This document shows, in pieces, positions 48,186 through 56,913 of a stretch of 64,000 nucleotides of DNA; the stretch's first letter is position 1; every line of letters begins with the position of its first letter. Both the position numbers and the translations under genes were made by a program. The stretch comes from CBDDFN01 sp965227065 (GTDB lineage Bacteria; Pseudomonadota; Alphaproteobacteria; SPJN01). Under the pieces are notes generated by a model, which was not told the DNA's origin, did not search any database, and saw only the letters and a list, made by a program, of their open reading frames with translations. The stretch is taken from contig CBDDFN010000010.1 of assembly GCA_965227065.1 (NCBI GenBank), positions 1 to 64,000 of the forward strand. Reading direction: 5' to 3'.

Positions 48186-50210
48186 ATGTGCGGCATTGCC
48201 GGTATTTTTCACCGCGACCCTCAACAGCCCCTCGACCGCCAATTGCTCGCCAATATGGCGGCGATCCAGTATCATCGCGGCCCCGACGAATTCGGCGTGC
48301 GCTGCATGGATGATCGCGGCATTGGCTTTTCCCATGCCCGCCTGTCGATCATTGATCTGGACGAAACCCGGGCGCGTCAGCCTTTTGAAAGCAAGGATGG
48401 CCGGCTGCTGCTTGCCCATAATGGCGAATTCTATGACTTCAAGCGCATCCGCGCTGATCTGACCAGCCGGGGCGACCGCTTCCAGTCAAAGTCGGATTCT
48501 GAAATCATTCTGGGGCTTTATCCCCGGCTGGGGCTTGAAAAAACCCTGATCAATCTGCGCGGCGAGTTTGCCGTGGCGCTGTATGACAAGGACGAGGACG
48601 CGCTGTTTCTGGTGCGCGACCGCTTCGGCGTCAAGCCGCTTTACTGGACGATGACCGAAGACGGGCTGGTGTTCGGTTCTGAAATCAAGGTGCTGTTTGC
48701 GCATCCCAAAGTGGAGCGGCGTCTTCATGAAGAAGGCGTGCTGCACCAGCTCATTCAGGTGATGGTGCCCGGCACCACCGCCTTTGAAGGGGTGCATCAG
48801 ATCAAGCCGGGCCATGTGCTGCGCGTCAAACGCTCGGGCACCAGCTTCCAGATCGATGATCTGCAATATTGGGATTATGAGTTCCCCCATGCTGATGCCC
48901 ATCACGATCCGCGCAGTGAAGCGGACAATATCGAGCTTGTCCGCGAAAAGCTGCTGGAGGCGGTGACGCTGCGCCTTGAGGCAGACGTGCCGGTCGGCTG
49001 TTATCTGTCGGGCGGGATCGATAGCTGTTCAATCCTGGGACTGTCTGCCGCCGTCCGGCAAGACCCGGTGAAGGCGTTCACCATCGGCTTTGATGACGCC
49101 GATTATGACGAAACCCCGGTCGCAACCGAGATGGCTGAGGCCACCGGCGCGGATCAGGAGGTGCTGCGGCTTAACGCCAATCATCTCTACGGGCATTTTG
49201 AAAAGACGCTGTGGCATACAGAGCGGACCATCTACAACACGCTCGCGGTCGCCAAATATCTCATGAGCCAGCGGGTCAATGAGCTTGGCTACAAGGTTGT
49301 GCTGACCGGTGAGGGCTCTGATGAGCTGTTTGCAGGCTATCCCGCCTTCCGGCGCGATCTGTTCCTGCACGGCCTGCCTGATTTGGACGCTGATGAGCGC
49401 AAGACCTGGGAATCCATGCTGGGCGAGTCAAATGCCTTGTTCAAAGGCGCCATGCTGGCCGAGGATGAGCTTGATGACCCCCATCTGTCGGCCAAGATTG
49501 GTTTCACGCCCAGCTGTTTGCAGCCCTGGCTGGCCTGCACGCACACGGCACGCGGGCTCATGCAGGCCGATTTGCGGGAGCGGTTGACCCGTTACCATCC
49601 CGGCGAGGCGATTGCAGATACGTTCGACACGACAGCCCTGTCGGGGCGGCATCCGCTCGACCGGGCTCAATATGTCTGGTCGAAAACCATGCTTGAGGGT
49701 CAGATCCTGACCTGGGGCGGGGACCGGGTTGATATGGCCAATTCGATGGAGGCGCGGCCCGCCTTCCTTGATCATCATCTGGCTGCAGCCGCTGTCACCA
49801 TCCCGCCCATTCACCGCATCAAGGAGCGTAAGGAAAAATATGTCCTGCGCGAAGCGATGAAAGGGCTTTTGCCCAAAGTGCTCTATGAGCGTGAGAAATT
49901 CGCCTTCATGGCCCCGCCCGCGCACACCGATCAGCAAAAATGGGCATCCATGATGGTGCTCGCTGATGAGCATCTGTCAGACGAGGCGGTCACAGCGGCG
50001 GGCGTGCTTGATCACAAGGCGGTTCACGACATGCTCGAAGAAGCGGTGGCCGATGAAACCAGCCGGGCACGTAAAGTCCAGCTTGATGCGGTGATCAACC
50101 ATGCGCTTGGCGTGCAGATCCTGCACAAGCATTTTATCGCCCAGGATGTTCCCGCCCTGGCCGCCCAGCGCGCCAAGGAACTGGGCTGGAGCGCCGAGCG
50201 CGCCGCTTAG
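48186..50210 (+). CDS. Asparagine-synthetase-like glutamine-dependent amidotransferase
   Basis: 674 aa, longer than E. coli AsnB and similar to the AsnO-type proteins used for peptide or osmolyte amidation. N-terminal glutaminase with Cys2 (MCGIAGIFHRD), RGPDEFG and LAHNGEFYD. Synthetase domain with PPi loop SGGIDS at residues 275-280 and LTGEGSDELFAGYPAF. It activates a carboxylate with ATP and amidates it. In N-acetylglutaminylglutamine amide synthesis a similar protein makes the terminal amide. Position directly after the carbamoyltransferase suggests the two act in sequence. Confidence 0.88.
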   Translation: MCGIAGIFHRDPQQPLDRQLLANMAAIQYHRGPDEFGVRCMDDRGIGFSHARLSIIDLDETRARQPFESKDGRLLLAHNGEFYDFKRIRADLTSRGDRFQSKSDSEIILGLYPRLGLEKTLINLRGEFAVALYDKDEDALFLVRDRFGVKPLYWTMTEDGLVFGSEIKVLFAHPKVERRLHEEGVLHQLIQVMVPGTTAFEGVHQIKPGHVLRVKRSGTSFQIDDLQYWDYEFPHADAHHDPRSEADNIELVREKLLEAVTLRLEADVPVGCYLSGGIDSCSILGLSAAVRQDPVKAFTIGFDDADYDETPVATEMAEATGADQEVLRLNANHLYGHFEKTLWHTERTIYNTLAVAKYLMSQRVNELGYKVVLTGEGSDELFAGYPAFRRDLFLHGLPDLDADERKTWESMLGESNALFKGAMLAEDELDDPHLSAKIGFTPSCLQPWLACTHTARGLMQADLRERLTRYHPGEAIADTFDTTALSGRHPLDRAQYVWSKTMLEGQILTWGGDRVDMANSMEARPAFLDHHLAAAAVTIPPIHRIKERKEKYVLREAMKGLLPKVLYEREKFAFMAPPAHTDQQKWASMMVLADEHLSDEAVTAAGVLDHKAVHDMLEEAVADETSRARKVQLDAVINHALGVQILHKHFIAQDVPALAAQRAKELGWSAERAA

Positions 50211-50254
50211 CAACGTATTTGGGGTGGCGTGCCGCCCGAAGCGCGCAAGTGGCT

Positions 50255-50484
50255 CTTGGGTGACGGGTGCCAACGGACAGACTGAAGGCGAAAACAATTT
50301 TCGAAGAAAATTGGTGGAGCCCCCGCACGAAGGTCGAACCCGGTCGAACCTTGTGCCAACGGACAAACCGAAGGTGAAAACAATTTTCGAAGAAAATTGG
50401 TGGAGCCCCCCGCGCAAAGTTCGAACTCTGTCGAACTTTGTGCCAACGGACAAACCGAAGGCGAAAACAATTTTCGAAGAAAAT
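50255..50484 (-). repeat. tRNA-3'-end tandem repeats, locus 2
   Basis: Downstream of tRNA-Ala(GGC) on the minus strand: unit 1 50484-50398 (87 nt), unit 2 50397-50312 (86 nt), and a partial unit from 50311 to about 50255 that loses the CCA end. The sequence is nearly the same as units 1-2 of locus 1, including the TTTTC/GAAAA hairpin and the GGGGCTCCACCA terminus. The two loci face each other as inverted repeats about 13 kb apart. Confidence 0.85.
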
Positions 50485-50560
<76 letters not shown>

Positions 50561-50602
50561 GAACCATGGGAAGGCGGAGCCAGCAGCCCCGCGAGGAGGC
50601 GC

Positions 50603-50631
50603 ACACTAGGTCTGCGCCCCGCTCCAATCAA
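50603..50631 (-). promoter_or_regulatory. Promoter of tRNA-Ala(GGC)
   Basis: On the minus strand TTGATT (50631-50626), 17 bases, TAGTGT (50608-50603), about 42 bases before the tRNA. Confidence 0.5.
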
Positions 50632-50715
50632 GAAAAAACTGTCACGAAATTCTTACAATTTCGATGACGGATCGCCGCACTACACTATGGCGCTCCGCAA
50701 ACCTCAGACAGCCGT

Positions 50716-51069
50716 TTAACGGTCGTCGTCGTCATCCTTGACGACTTCAACCTCGACGGTGACATCATCATCGTCATCATCGTCAGTCAGGCCGACGGTG
50801 ACATCGTCCTCGTCATCATCGTCGATCAGCGCATCATCGCCCTCATCGTCTTCGACCTCATCCTCGTCTTCATCCTTTTCGGGTGCCGGTTTGGGCTCCT
50901 CTTCAGGACGTTGACGCCGCGGCTTCAGCACACGCTCAGGCTCGAACGCGGTCTCGCATTTCGGGCAAATGAGCGGAAACTCCGCCTGCATATCGTAGAA
51001 ACGCGCACCACAAGAGGGGCATGTGCGCTTTTTGCCCCATTCATCTTTGGCCACCGCCGCTTGCTCCAT
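50716..51069 (-). CDS. TIGR02300 / FYDLN-type acidic zinc-ribbon protein
   Basis: About 117 aa. A zinc ribbon CPSCGARFYDM...CPKCETAF occupies residues 15-45, matching the alphaproteobacterial FYDLN-acid family (here FYDM). The rest is an extreme acidic tail of Asp/Glu runs. Function unknown. The start at 51069 (MEQAAVAKDEWGKKR) is tentative; 51105 is also possible. Divergent from aroA, the usual place for this family. Confidence 0.9.
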   Translation of the reverse strand: MEQAAVAKDEWGKKRTCPSCGARFYDMQAEFPLICPKCETAFEPERVLKPRRQRPEEEPKPAPEKDEDEDEVEDDEGDDALIDDDDEDDVTVGLTDDDDDDDVTVEVEVVKDDDDDR

Positions 51070-51274
51070 CCATGACCGATTGGTGACAGAGGGTCTGACT
51101 GCCACGCGGCGGGCTGAGTGTCAAAGGGGTTTTGGCCCAAAGACTTACCGCGCCATTTGCCGCATCCTTTGCGCCACACCATCCCTCATGCCCCTGCACG
51201 ACCGGCCATCGCCTTTCGCGGCCAATCATGATAGAGCCCAACGCAGATTCCGTCCTTCTTCGAACGGGTGTTTC

Positions 51275-52615
51275 ATGACGCTCAGCGCAACACTTTCCTC
51301 TCGCCTGTCTTCTGGCCTATCAGGCACCGCCACCATTCCAGGTGACAAATCAATCTCGCACCGCGCCTTGATGTTCGGCGCTCTCGCAGTCGGCGAAACC
51401 ACCATCACCGGCCTGCTTGAAGGCGAAGACGTGCTGTCCACCGCCGAGGCGCTGCGCAAGATGGGGGCTGAGATCCATCAGGACGGGCCGGGCCAGTGGC
51501 GCACCTATGGCGTCGGCATTGGCGGGCTGATGGAGCCTGAGACCGAACTCAATATGGGCAATTCAGGCACCAGCACACGGCTGTTGCTCGGCCTCATCGC
51601 CACAGCGCCGATCACCGCCACCTTGATTGGCGATGCCAGCCTATCAAAACGCCCTATGGGCCGGGTGATCACGCCGCTTGAAGCCATGGGGGCCCGCTTC
51701 GTCACCCGCGAAGGGGGCCGCCTGCCGCTGACCGTGACCGGGGCCACCCTGCCGCGCCCCTTGAGCTACACGCTGCCGGTGGCCTCAGCGCAGGTGAAAT
51801 CAGCCATCCTGCTGGCCGGGCTCAACACGCCGGGCCTGACGACGGTGATCGAGCCCGTCGCCACCCGCGATCACACCGAACGCATGCTGCAAGCCTTCGG
51901 CATTGCGCTCACCGTTGAAGACAGCGATCAGGGCAAGGTGATCACGCTGATGGGCGAGCAAGAGATGACGCCTGCCCCCATTGTGGTGCCGCGCGACCCT
52001 TCATCGGCCGCCTTCCCGGTGATTGCCGCGCTGATCACCGAGGGCTCCCAAATCTCCATCCCCGGCGTCTTGCTCAATCCCGGCCGCATCGGACTTTACG
52101 AGACGCTGAAAGACATGGGCGCCAAGATCACCATTAGCAATGAACGCACCGAAGGCGGTGAGCCGGTTGGCGATCTTATGGTTGAACATTCCCCGCTCAA
52201 GGCCGTCACCGTCCCGGCTGAGCGGGCCGCCAGCATGATTGATGAATATCCCGTTTTGTTTGCCGCCGCGGCCCTGGCTGAGGGCCGTACCCTGGCCCGG
52301 GGCCTTGAAGAGCTGCGGGTAAAGGAAAGCAATCGTCTCGCCGTCATGGCCGACGGGCTCAAAGCTTGCGGGGTCAGGGTGGAAGAATTTGAAGACGGCA
52401 TCGCCATTCACGGCACGGGCGGCACGCCGGTGCCCGGCGGCGCGACGGTCAAGACCCATCTGGATCACCGCATTGCCATGGCCTTCCTCACCCTGGGGCT
52501 CGCCGCACAGAACCCGGTCACGGTGGATGATGCCAGCCCGATTGAAACCAGCTTTCCCGGCTTTGCCGAGCTTATGCGCGGGCTTGGGGCGCGGGTTGAA
52601 CAGGCCCCTGCATGA
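51275..52615 (+). CDS. aroA: 3-phosphoshikimate 1-carboxyvinyltransferase (EPSP synthase)
   Basis: Joins shikimate-3-phosphate and PEP in aromatic amino acid synthesis. 446 aa. TATIPGDKSISHRALMFGALA and LNMGNSGTSTRLLLGLIA are the PEP/shikimate-binding motifs, and LRVKESNRLAVMADGL and DHRIAMAF are late conserved segments. In the motif LNMGNSGTSTR the residue after GNSGT is Ser, in contrast to the class II pattern GNAGTA(A/T)R of many bacteria, but this match is approximate. Start chosen at ATG 51275. It overlaps cmk by four bases (ATGA). Confidence 0.96.
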   Translation: MTLSATLSSRLSSGLSGTATIPGDKSISHRALMFGALAVGETTITGLLEGEDVLSTAEALRKMGAEIHQDGPGQWRTYGVGIGGLMEPETELNMGNSGTSTRLLLGLIATAPITATLIGDASLSKRPMGRVITPLEAMGARFVTREGGRLPLTVTGATLPRPLSYTLPVASAQVKSAILLAGLNTPGLTTVIEPVATRDHTERMLQAFGIALTVEDSDQGKVITLMGEQEMTPAPIVVPRDPSSAAFPVIAALITEGSQISIPGVLLNPGRIGLYETLKDMGAKITISNERTEGGEPVGDLMVEHSPLKAVTVPAERAASMIDEYPVLFAAAALAEGRTLARGLEELRVKESNRLAVMADGLKACGVRVEEFEDGIAIHGTGGTPVPGGATVKTHLDHRIAMAFLTLGLAAQNPVTVDDASPIETSFPGFAELMRGLGARVEQAPA

Positions 52616-53241
52616 GCGTGGTCATTGCTATTGACGGCACTGCGGCCAGCGGAAAAGGCACACTGGCAAAAAAAATTGCCGCCCATTTCGGCTTTGCCTA
52701 TCTCGATACCGGCTCTCTTTATCGCGCAGTCGGCCTCAAGCTAGAGGAGCAAGGTGGCGATCCTGCCGTGATCGCAGCCGACCTGAGCGGCGCCGATCTC
52801 AACCATCCCGACTTGCGCAGCCGGGAGGCTGGCGAATGGGCCTCAAAAGTTGCCGCGATGGCTGAGGTGCGCACCGCCTTGCTCGATTTTCAGCGGAATT
52901 TCGCCAAAAATCCGCCCGATGGCGCCCCCGGCGCGGTCCTTGATGGCCGCGATATCGGCACGGTGATCTGCCCTGACGCCGACGCCAAACTCTATGTGAC
53001 GGCCGACCTTGCGGTGCGCGCCGCCCGCCGCGCCAAAGAGCTTGGCGGGGACGCATCGCTTGCCGAAATCCGGGCCGACCTCGAAAAACGCGACGCACGC
53101 GACCAAAATCGCGGCGCCGCGCCTTTGTCGCAGGCCAAAGACGCTGACTTGCTCGATACCAGCAATTTCGATATAGAAGCGGCGTTTGCGGCGGCTTTGG
53201 CCCTTGTGAATGCGGCTTTGATGCGCAAAAGCGCTCCTTAA
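52612..53241 (+). CDS. cmk: Cytidylate kinase
   Basis: Phosphorylates CMP and dCMP. 209 aa with P-loop GTAASGKGTLAKKIA (residues 8-22), LDTGSLYRAVGL and LDGRDIGTVICPDADAKLYV. ATGA overlap with aroA; rpsA follows after about 120 bp, the classic aroA-cmk-rpsA order. Confidence 0.97.
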   Translation: MSVVIAIDGTAASGKGTLAKKIAAHFGFAYLDTGSLYRAVGLKLEEQGGDPAVIAADLSGADLNHPDLRSREAGEWASKVAAMAEVRTALLDFQRNFAKNPPDGAPGAVLDGRDIGTVICPDADAKLYVTADLAVRAARRAKELGGDASLAEIRADLEKRDARDQNRGAAPLSQAKDADLLDTSNFDIEAAFAAALALVNAALMRKSAP

Positions 53242-53361
53242 AGCCGGTTCACGACCCGCGTTCGGCGCAAACACGCAACTCAACTGACGAAATGGCCCTT
53301 TGGGCAAGACCGCCGGAGAAAACCGGTTGGCCTGGATAGCGTCAAATTTTTGGAGACTTGA

Positions 53362-55074
53362 ATGTCGCAAGCCGAACTTTCGAGCATGAACCCGTCCATG
53401 GACGAGTTCGAAGCTCTGTTGAATGAAAGCTTCGACGCCGATACCGGTGTTGAAGGCACGGTGGTCAAAGGCCGTGTAACCGCGATTGACAATGATTTTG
53501 CCATCATTGATGTCGGCCTCAAAACAGAAGGCCGTGTCGCCCTCAAAGAATTTGCAGCCCCCGGTGAAGAGCCCGATCTGAGCGTCGGCGATGAAGTCGA
53601 TGTGTTTCTCGACCGCGTTGAAAATGCGCTCGGCGAAGCCGTGCTCTCCCGTGACAAAGCCCGACGCGAAGAAGCCTGGGAGCTTCTTGAAAAACAGCAT
53701 GATAAAGGCGAGCGCGTTCAGGGTAAAATTTTCGGCCGTGTCAAAGGCGGCTTCACCGTCGATCTTTCCGGCGCCGTGGCCTTCCTGCCGGGCAGCCAGG
53801 TCGATATCCGCCCCGTCCGCGACATCACCCCGCTGATGGGCCAGCCCCAACCCTTCCAGATCCTGAAAATGGATCGCCGCCGCGGCAACATTGTTGTGTC
53901 CCGCCGTGCGGTTCTGGAAGAAACACGGGCAGAACAGCGCAGCGAACTGCTGCAAAACCTGGCCGAAGGCCAAACGCTCGAAGGTGTGGTCAAGAATATT
54001 ACCGATTATGGTGCGTTTGTTGATCTGGGCGGCATTGACGGGCTGCTGCACGTCACCGACATGGCCTGGCGCCGCGTTAACCACCCCTCAGAAGTCGTCA
54101 CCATCGGTGAAAGCGTCAAGGTTCAGGTCATCAAGATCAATCCTGACACCCAGCGCATTTCGCTTGGCATCAAGCAGCTGCAGTCTGATCCCTGGGATGG
54201 CGTGGCGGCGAAATATCCGCTCGATGCCCGTTTCACCGGCCGCGTGACCAATATCACCGACTATGGTGCCTTTGTTGAGCTTGAGCCCGGCGTTGAAGGT
54301 CTGGTCCACGTTTCGGAAATGAGCTGGACCAAAAAGAACGTCCACCCCGGCAAGATCGTTTCGACCAGCCAGGAAGTCGATGTTCAGATCCTCGAAGTGG
54401 ATTCGGACAAGCGCCGTATCTCGCTCGGCATCAAGCAGACCACCGAAAATCCGTGGGACGAATTTGCCCGCACCCATCCGGTGGGCTCAGCCGTTTCGGG
54501 CGAAGTCAAGAACATCACCGAATTCGGTCTGTTTGTCGGCCTTGAAAGCGGTGTCGACGGCATGGTTCACCTGTCGGATCTCGACTGGAACCGTCCCGGC
54601 GAAGAAGTGCTTGCCGAATACAAAAAAGGCGACATGGTTGATGCCCAGGTGCTCGAAGTCGACACCGACAAAGAGCGGATCTCGCTCGGCATCAAGCAGC
54701 TGGCCAATGATCCGTTTGAAAGCGTTGCCGGTATCAGCCGTGGCGAAACCGTCACCTGCACCGTCACCGCCGTTCAGGACAATGGCATTGAGGTCAAGAT
54801 CGGCGATACCGATGTGACCGCCTTCATCCGCAAGTCGGACCTGTCCCGTGACCGCAGCGACCAGCGCCCTGAGCGCTTCGCCGTTGGCGATCATCTGGAT
54901 GCGCGCGTGACCAGCGTCGATACCAAGAATCGCCGCGTTTCGCTGTCGATCAAGGCGCTGGAAATCGCTGAAGAGAAAGAAGCGGTGGAACAGTATGGCT
55001 CGACCGAGTCGGGCGCTGTTCTGGGCGACATTCTCGGTGCTGCGCTCAACAAGAGCGACGAAGACGACAAGTAA
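53362..55074 (+). CDS. rpsA: 30S ribosomal protein S1
   Basis: 570 aa with six S1 RNA-binding repeats (for example ITDYGAFVDLGGIDGLLHVTD, ITDYGAFVELEPGVEGLVHV, ITEFGLFVGLESGVDGMVHL). It unfolds and delivers mRNA to the ribosome. The upstream 120-bp leader may hold autoregulatory structure, but I see no defined motif. A strong terminator follows. Confidence 0.98.
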   Translation: MSQAELSSMNPSMDEFEALLNESFDADTGVEGTVVKGRVTAIDNDFAIIDVGLKTEGRVALKEFAAPGEEPDLSVGDEVDVFLDRVENALGEAVLSRDKARREEAWELLEKQHDKGERVQGKIFGRVKGGFTVDLSGAVAFLPGSQVDIRPVRDITPLMGQPQPFQILKMDRRRGNIVVSRRAVLEETRAEQRSELLQNLAEGQTLEGVVKNITDYGAFVDLGGIDGLLHVTDMAWRRVNHPSEVVTIGESVKVQVIKINPDTQRISLGIKQLQSDPWDGVAAKYPLDARFTGRVTNITDYGAFVELEPGVEGLVHVSEMSWTKKNVHPGKIVSTSQEVDVQILEVDSDKRRISLGIKQTTENPWDEFARTHPVGSAVSGEVKNITEFGLFVGLESGVDGMVHLSDLDWNRPGEEVLAEYKKGDMVDAQVLEVDTDKERISLGIKQLANDPFESVAGISRGETVTCTVTAVQDNGIEVKIGDTDVTAFIRKSDLSRDRSDQRPERFAVGDHLDARVTSVDTKNRRVSLSIKALEIAEEKEAVEQYGSTESGAVLGDILGAALNKSDEDDK

Positions 55075-55096
55075 GCGTCAGTTAACTGAAAATTTG

Positions 55097-55128
55097 GCCC
55101 GGGGCAGGAGACTGCCTCGGGCTTTTTT
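55097..55128 (+). terminator. Intrinsic terminator after rpsA
   Basis: An 11-bp stem with one G-U pair (GCCCGGGGCAG / CTGCCTCGGGC), loop GAGA and six T (55123-55128). Confidence 0.9.
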
Positions 55129-55166
55129 GTGCTAGAAGAGCGCGAAGATCAAATAAGGAGTCCGAC

Positions 55167-56135
55167 ATGGCTTATGATCCCACGGTGGGCGAAACTGTGA
55201 AATCAAGCGTGCAGGAGGCTGTCAAAGACGTGTTTGAGACACAAAAGACCCGGCGCAAACTCCATCGCTGGCGCATTCTGGCCATCGTGCTCGCGGTCAT
55301 TGTCGTGATCGGCGCTGTTTCGTCGCTGAGCGGCCCGTCGGGCCCGCGCATCGCCCGTCTGACGGTCGAAGGCATGATCATGGAAGATGCCGAGCGCGAC
55401 CAGATCCTTTACGACATTGCCGACGATGTCGAGGTTGAAGCGCTGATCGTAGCGATTTCCAGCCCTGGCGGCACCGCCGCAGGCTCTGAAGACCTTTATA
55501 ACGCCCTGCGCGCGGTTGCGGCGAAGAAGCCCGTAGTCGCCACCATGGGGACGGTGGCCGCGTCGGGCGGCTATATCACCGCCATTGGCGCAGATTATAT
55601 TTTTGCCCGCAAAAACTCGCTGACCGCCTCGATCGGGGTGATTTTTCAAGTCACACGGTTCGGCGATCTGATGCGCGATGTTGGCGTTGAAGTCGACAGC
55701 TACACATCAGGCCCGCTCAAGGGCGAACCCTCCCCCTTTGCCCCCGCATCGGACGAAGGCCGCGCCCTGATGGACAGTCTCGTCAAGGAAAGTTACTTGT
55801 GGTTCAAGACCTTAGTGGGCGAACGCCGCGGCCTTGAAGGCGCAGCGCTCGATATCGTCGCCGATGGACGGGTGATGATGGGCACCCAGGCGCTGGAGGC
55901 CGGATTGGTTGACGCCATCGGCAATGAGGCCGATGCGCAAGCCTGGTTGAGCGAAACCCAGGGGCTTGATGCCGAACTTCCGGTGATCGATGTCACGCCC
56001 ACAGTGGAACCAAGCGGACTGTTTGCCACCGCAAGCGCGGCCCTTAGCGCCTGGACGGGCATCAAACCCCTTGAAACAAAAAGGCTTTTTGTTGACGGTT
56101 TGGCGGTGCTCTGGCATCCTTCGCTCAGCAATTAG
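55167..56135 (+). CDS. sppA: Signal peptide peptidase SppA (single-domain form)
   Basis: Membrane-bound serine peptidase that degrades cleaved signal peptides. 322 aa, the short form. One membrane segment at about 33-52 (WRILAIVLAVIVVIGAVSSL). Ser nucleophile in GTVAASGGYITAIGAD, and the Lys region in ARKNSLTASIGVIFQ. AAGGAG precedes the ATG. It lies between rpsA and ihfB. Confidence 0.92.
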   Translation: MAYDPTVGETVKSSVQEAVKDVFETQKTRRKLHRWRILAIVLAVIVVIGAVSSLSGPSGPRIARLTVEGMIMEDAERDQILYDIADDVEVEALIVAISSPGGTAAGSEDLYNALRAVAAKKPVVATMGTVAASGGYITAIGADYIFARKNSLTASIGVIFQVTRFGDLMRDVGVEVDSYTSGPLKGEPSPFAPASDEGRALMDSLVKESYLWFKTLVGERRGLEGAALDIVADGRVMMGTQALEAGLVDAIGNEADAQAWLSETQGLDAELPVIDVTPTVEPSGLFATASAALSAWTGIKPLETKRLFVDGLAVLWHPSLSN

Positions 56136-56219
56136 GTTGGCGAATGTTGGGGGTCCAGCCATCCGCACGGGCCGGGATGATCCGGTGCGGGCGGTTTGTG
56201 CCGGGATTGAGGTGCGCAC

Positions 56220-56537
56220 ATGATCAAATCAGAACTGATTGCCAAGCTTGCGGCTGACAATCCGCATCTGTTTCAGCGCGATGTCGAACGGATCGTGAAT
56301 ACGATTTTTGAAGAGATTACCCAGGCGCTCGAGCAGGGCGAACGGGTGGAATTGCGCGGCTTCGGCGCCTTTTCGGTCAAGCACCGGCCCGCGCGGCTGG
56401 GGCGCAATCCGCGCACGGGTGAGCCTGTGCATGTGCCGGAAAAGCATGTGCCGTTCTTCAAAACCGGCAAGGAATTGCGCGAGCGGCTGAATGACGGTTA
56501 TGGCTCTGGCGACGGAGCCTTTGACGGAGACGAGTAA
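56220..56537 (+). CDS. ihfB: Integration host factor beta subunit
   Basis: 105-aa DNA-bending protein. MIKSELIAKLAADNPHLF, EEITQALEQGERVELRGFGAF and the minor-groove arm RNPRTGEPVHVPEKHVPFFK are characteristic of IHF-beta rather than HU. Located after rpsA-sppA as in many proteobacteria; a LapA-type gene follows without a gap. Confidence 0.96.
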   Translation: MIKSELIAKLAADNPHLFQRDVERIVNTIFEEITQALEQGERVELRGFGAFSVKHRPARLGRNPRTGEPVHVPEKHVPFFKTGKELRERLNDGYGSGDGAFDGDE

Positions 56538-56879
56538 ATGCGTGTGGTTCGGATTGCGGTGGCGGGCCTGATTGGCCTTGTGATGATCGCGCTTGCAGTT
56601 GCCAACCGGGAAACGGTGCTGTTCAGCCTTGATCCTTTCGGCGGCTCTGAGCCGTTCATCGCCCTGTCTGTTCCGCTGTTTGTGGTCCTGTTTGCCGGAC
56701 TTCTGGTTGGCTTTGCCGCCGGCGCAATGCTCACCTGGATGGCTGAACGCCCCCACCGCCGCGCCGCGCGCCAATCGCGCAAGGTGATTGAGAAGATGGA
56801 GCGCGAGCAGCCCGGAACCGGAGCGCTTTCCGCCGCCCCGCAAAACACCCAGATTCTCGCGGTGGGACACAACGACTGA
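56538..56879 (+). CDS. LapA (YciS)-type small membrane protein
   Basis: 113 aa with two membrane segments (VAGLIGLVMIALAVANR, PLFVVLFAGLLVGFAAGAML) and a basic cytoplasmic tail. It matches the lipopolysaccharide assembly protein A domain; a role in LPS level control is inferred from that family. Directly after ihfB. Confidence 0.88.
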   Translation: MRVVRIAVAGLIGLVMIALAVANRETVLFSLDPFGGSEPFIALSVPLFVVLFAGLLVGFAAGAMLTWMAERPHRRAARQSRKVIEKMEREQPGTGALSAAPQNTQILAVGHND

Positions 56880-56913
56880 TCCCTCCCGCGCGCAAGCGTG
56901 CTAAGCAAGGCCC

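Noticed and set aside
48186..50210. N-acetylglutaminylglutamine amide pathway
   Set aside because: The amidotransferase would fit, but the required dipeptide ligase and acetyltransferase genes are absent. A carbamoyltransferase stands in their place.
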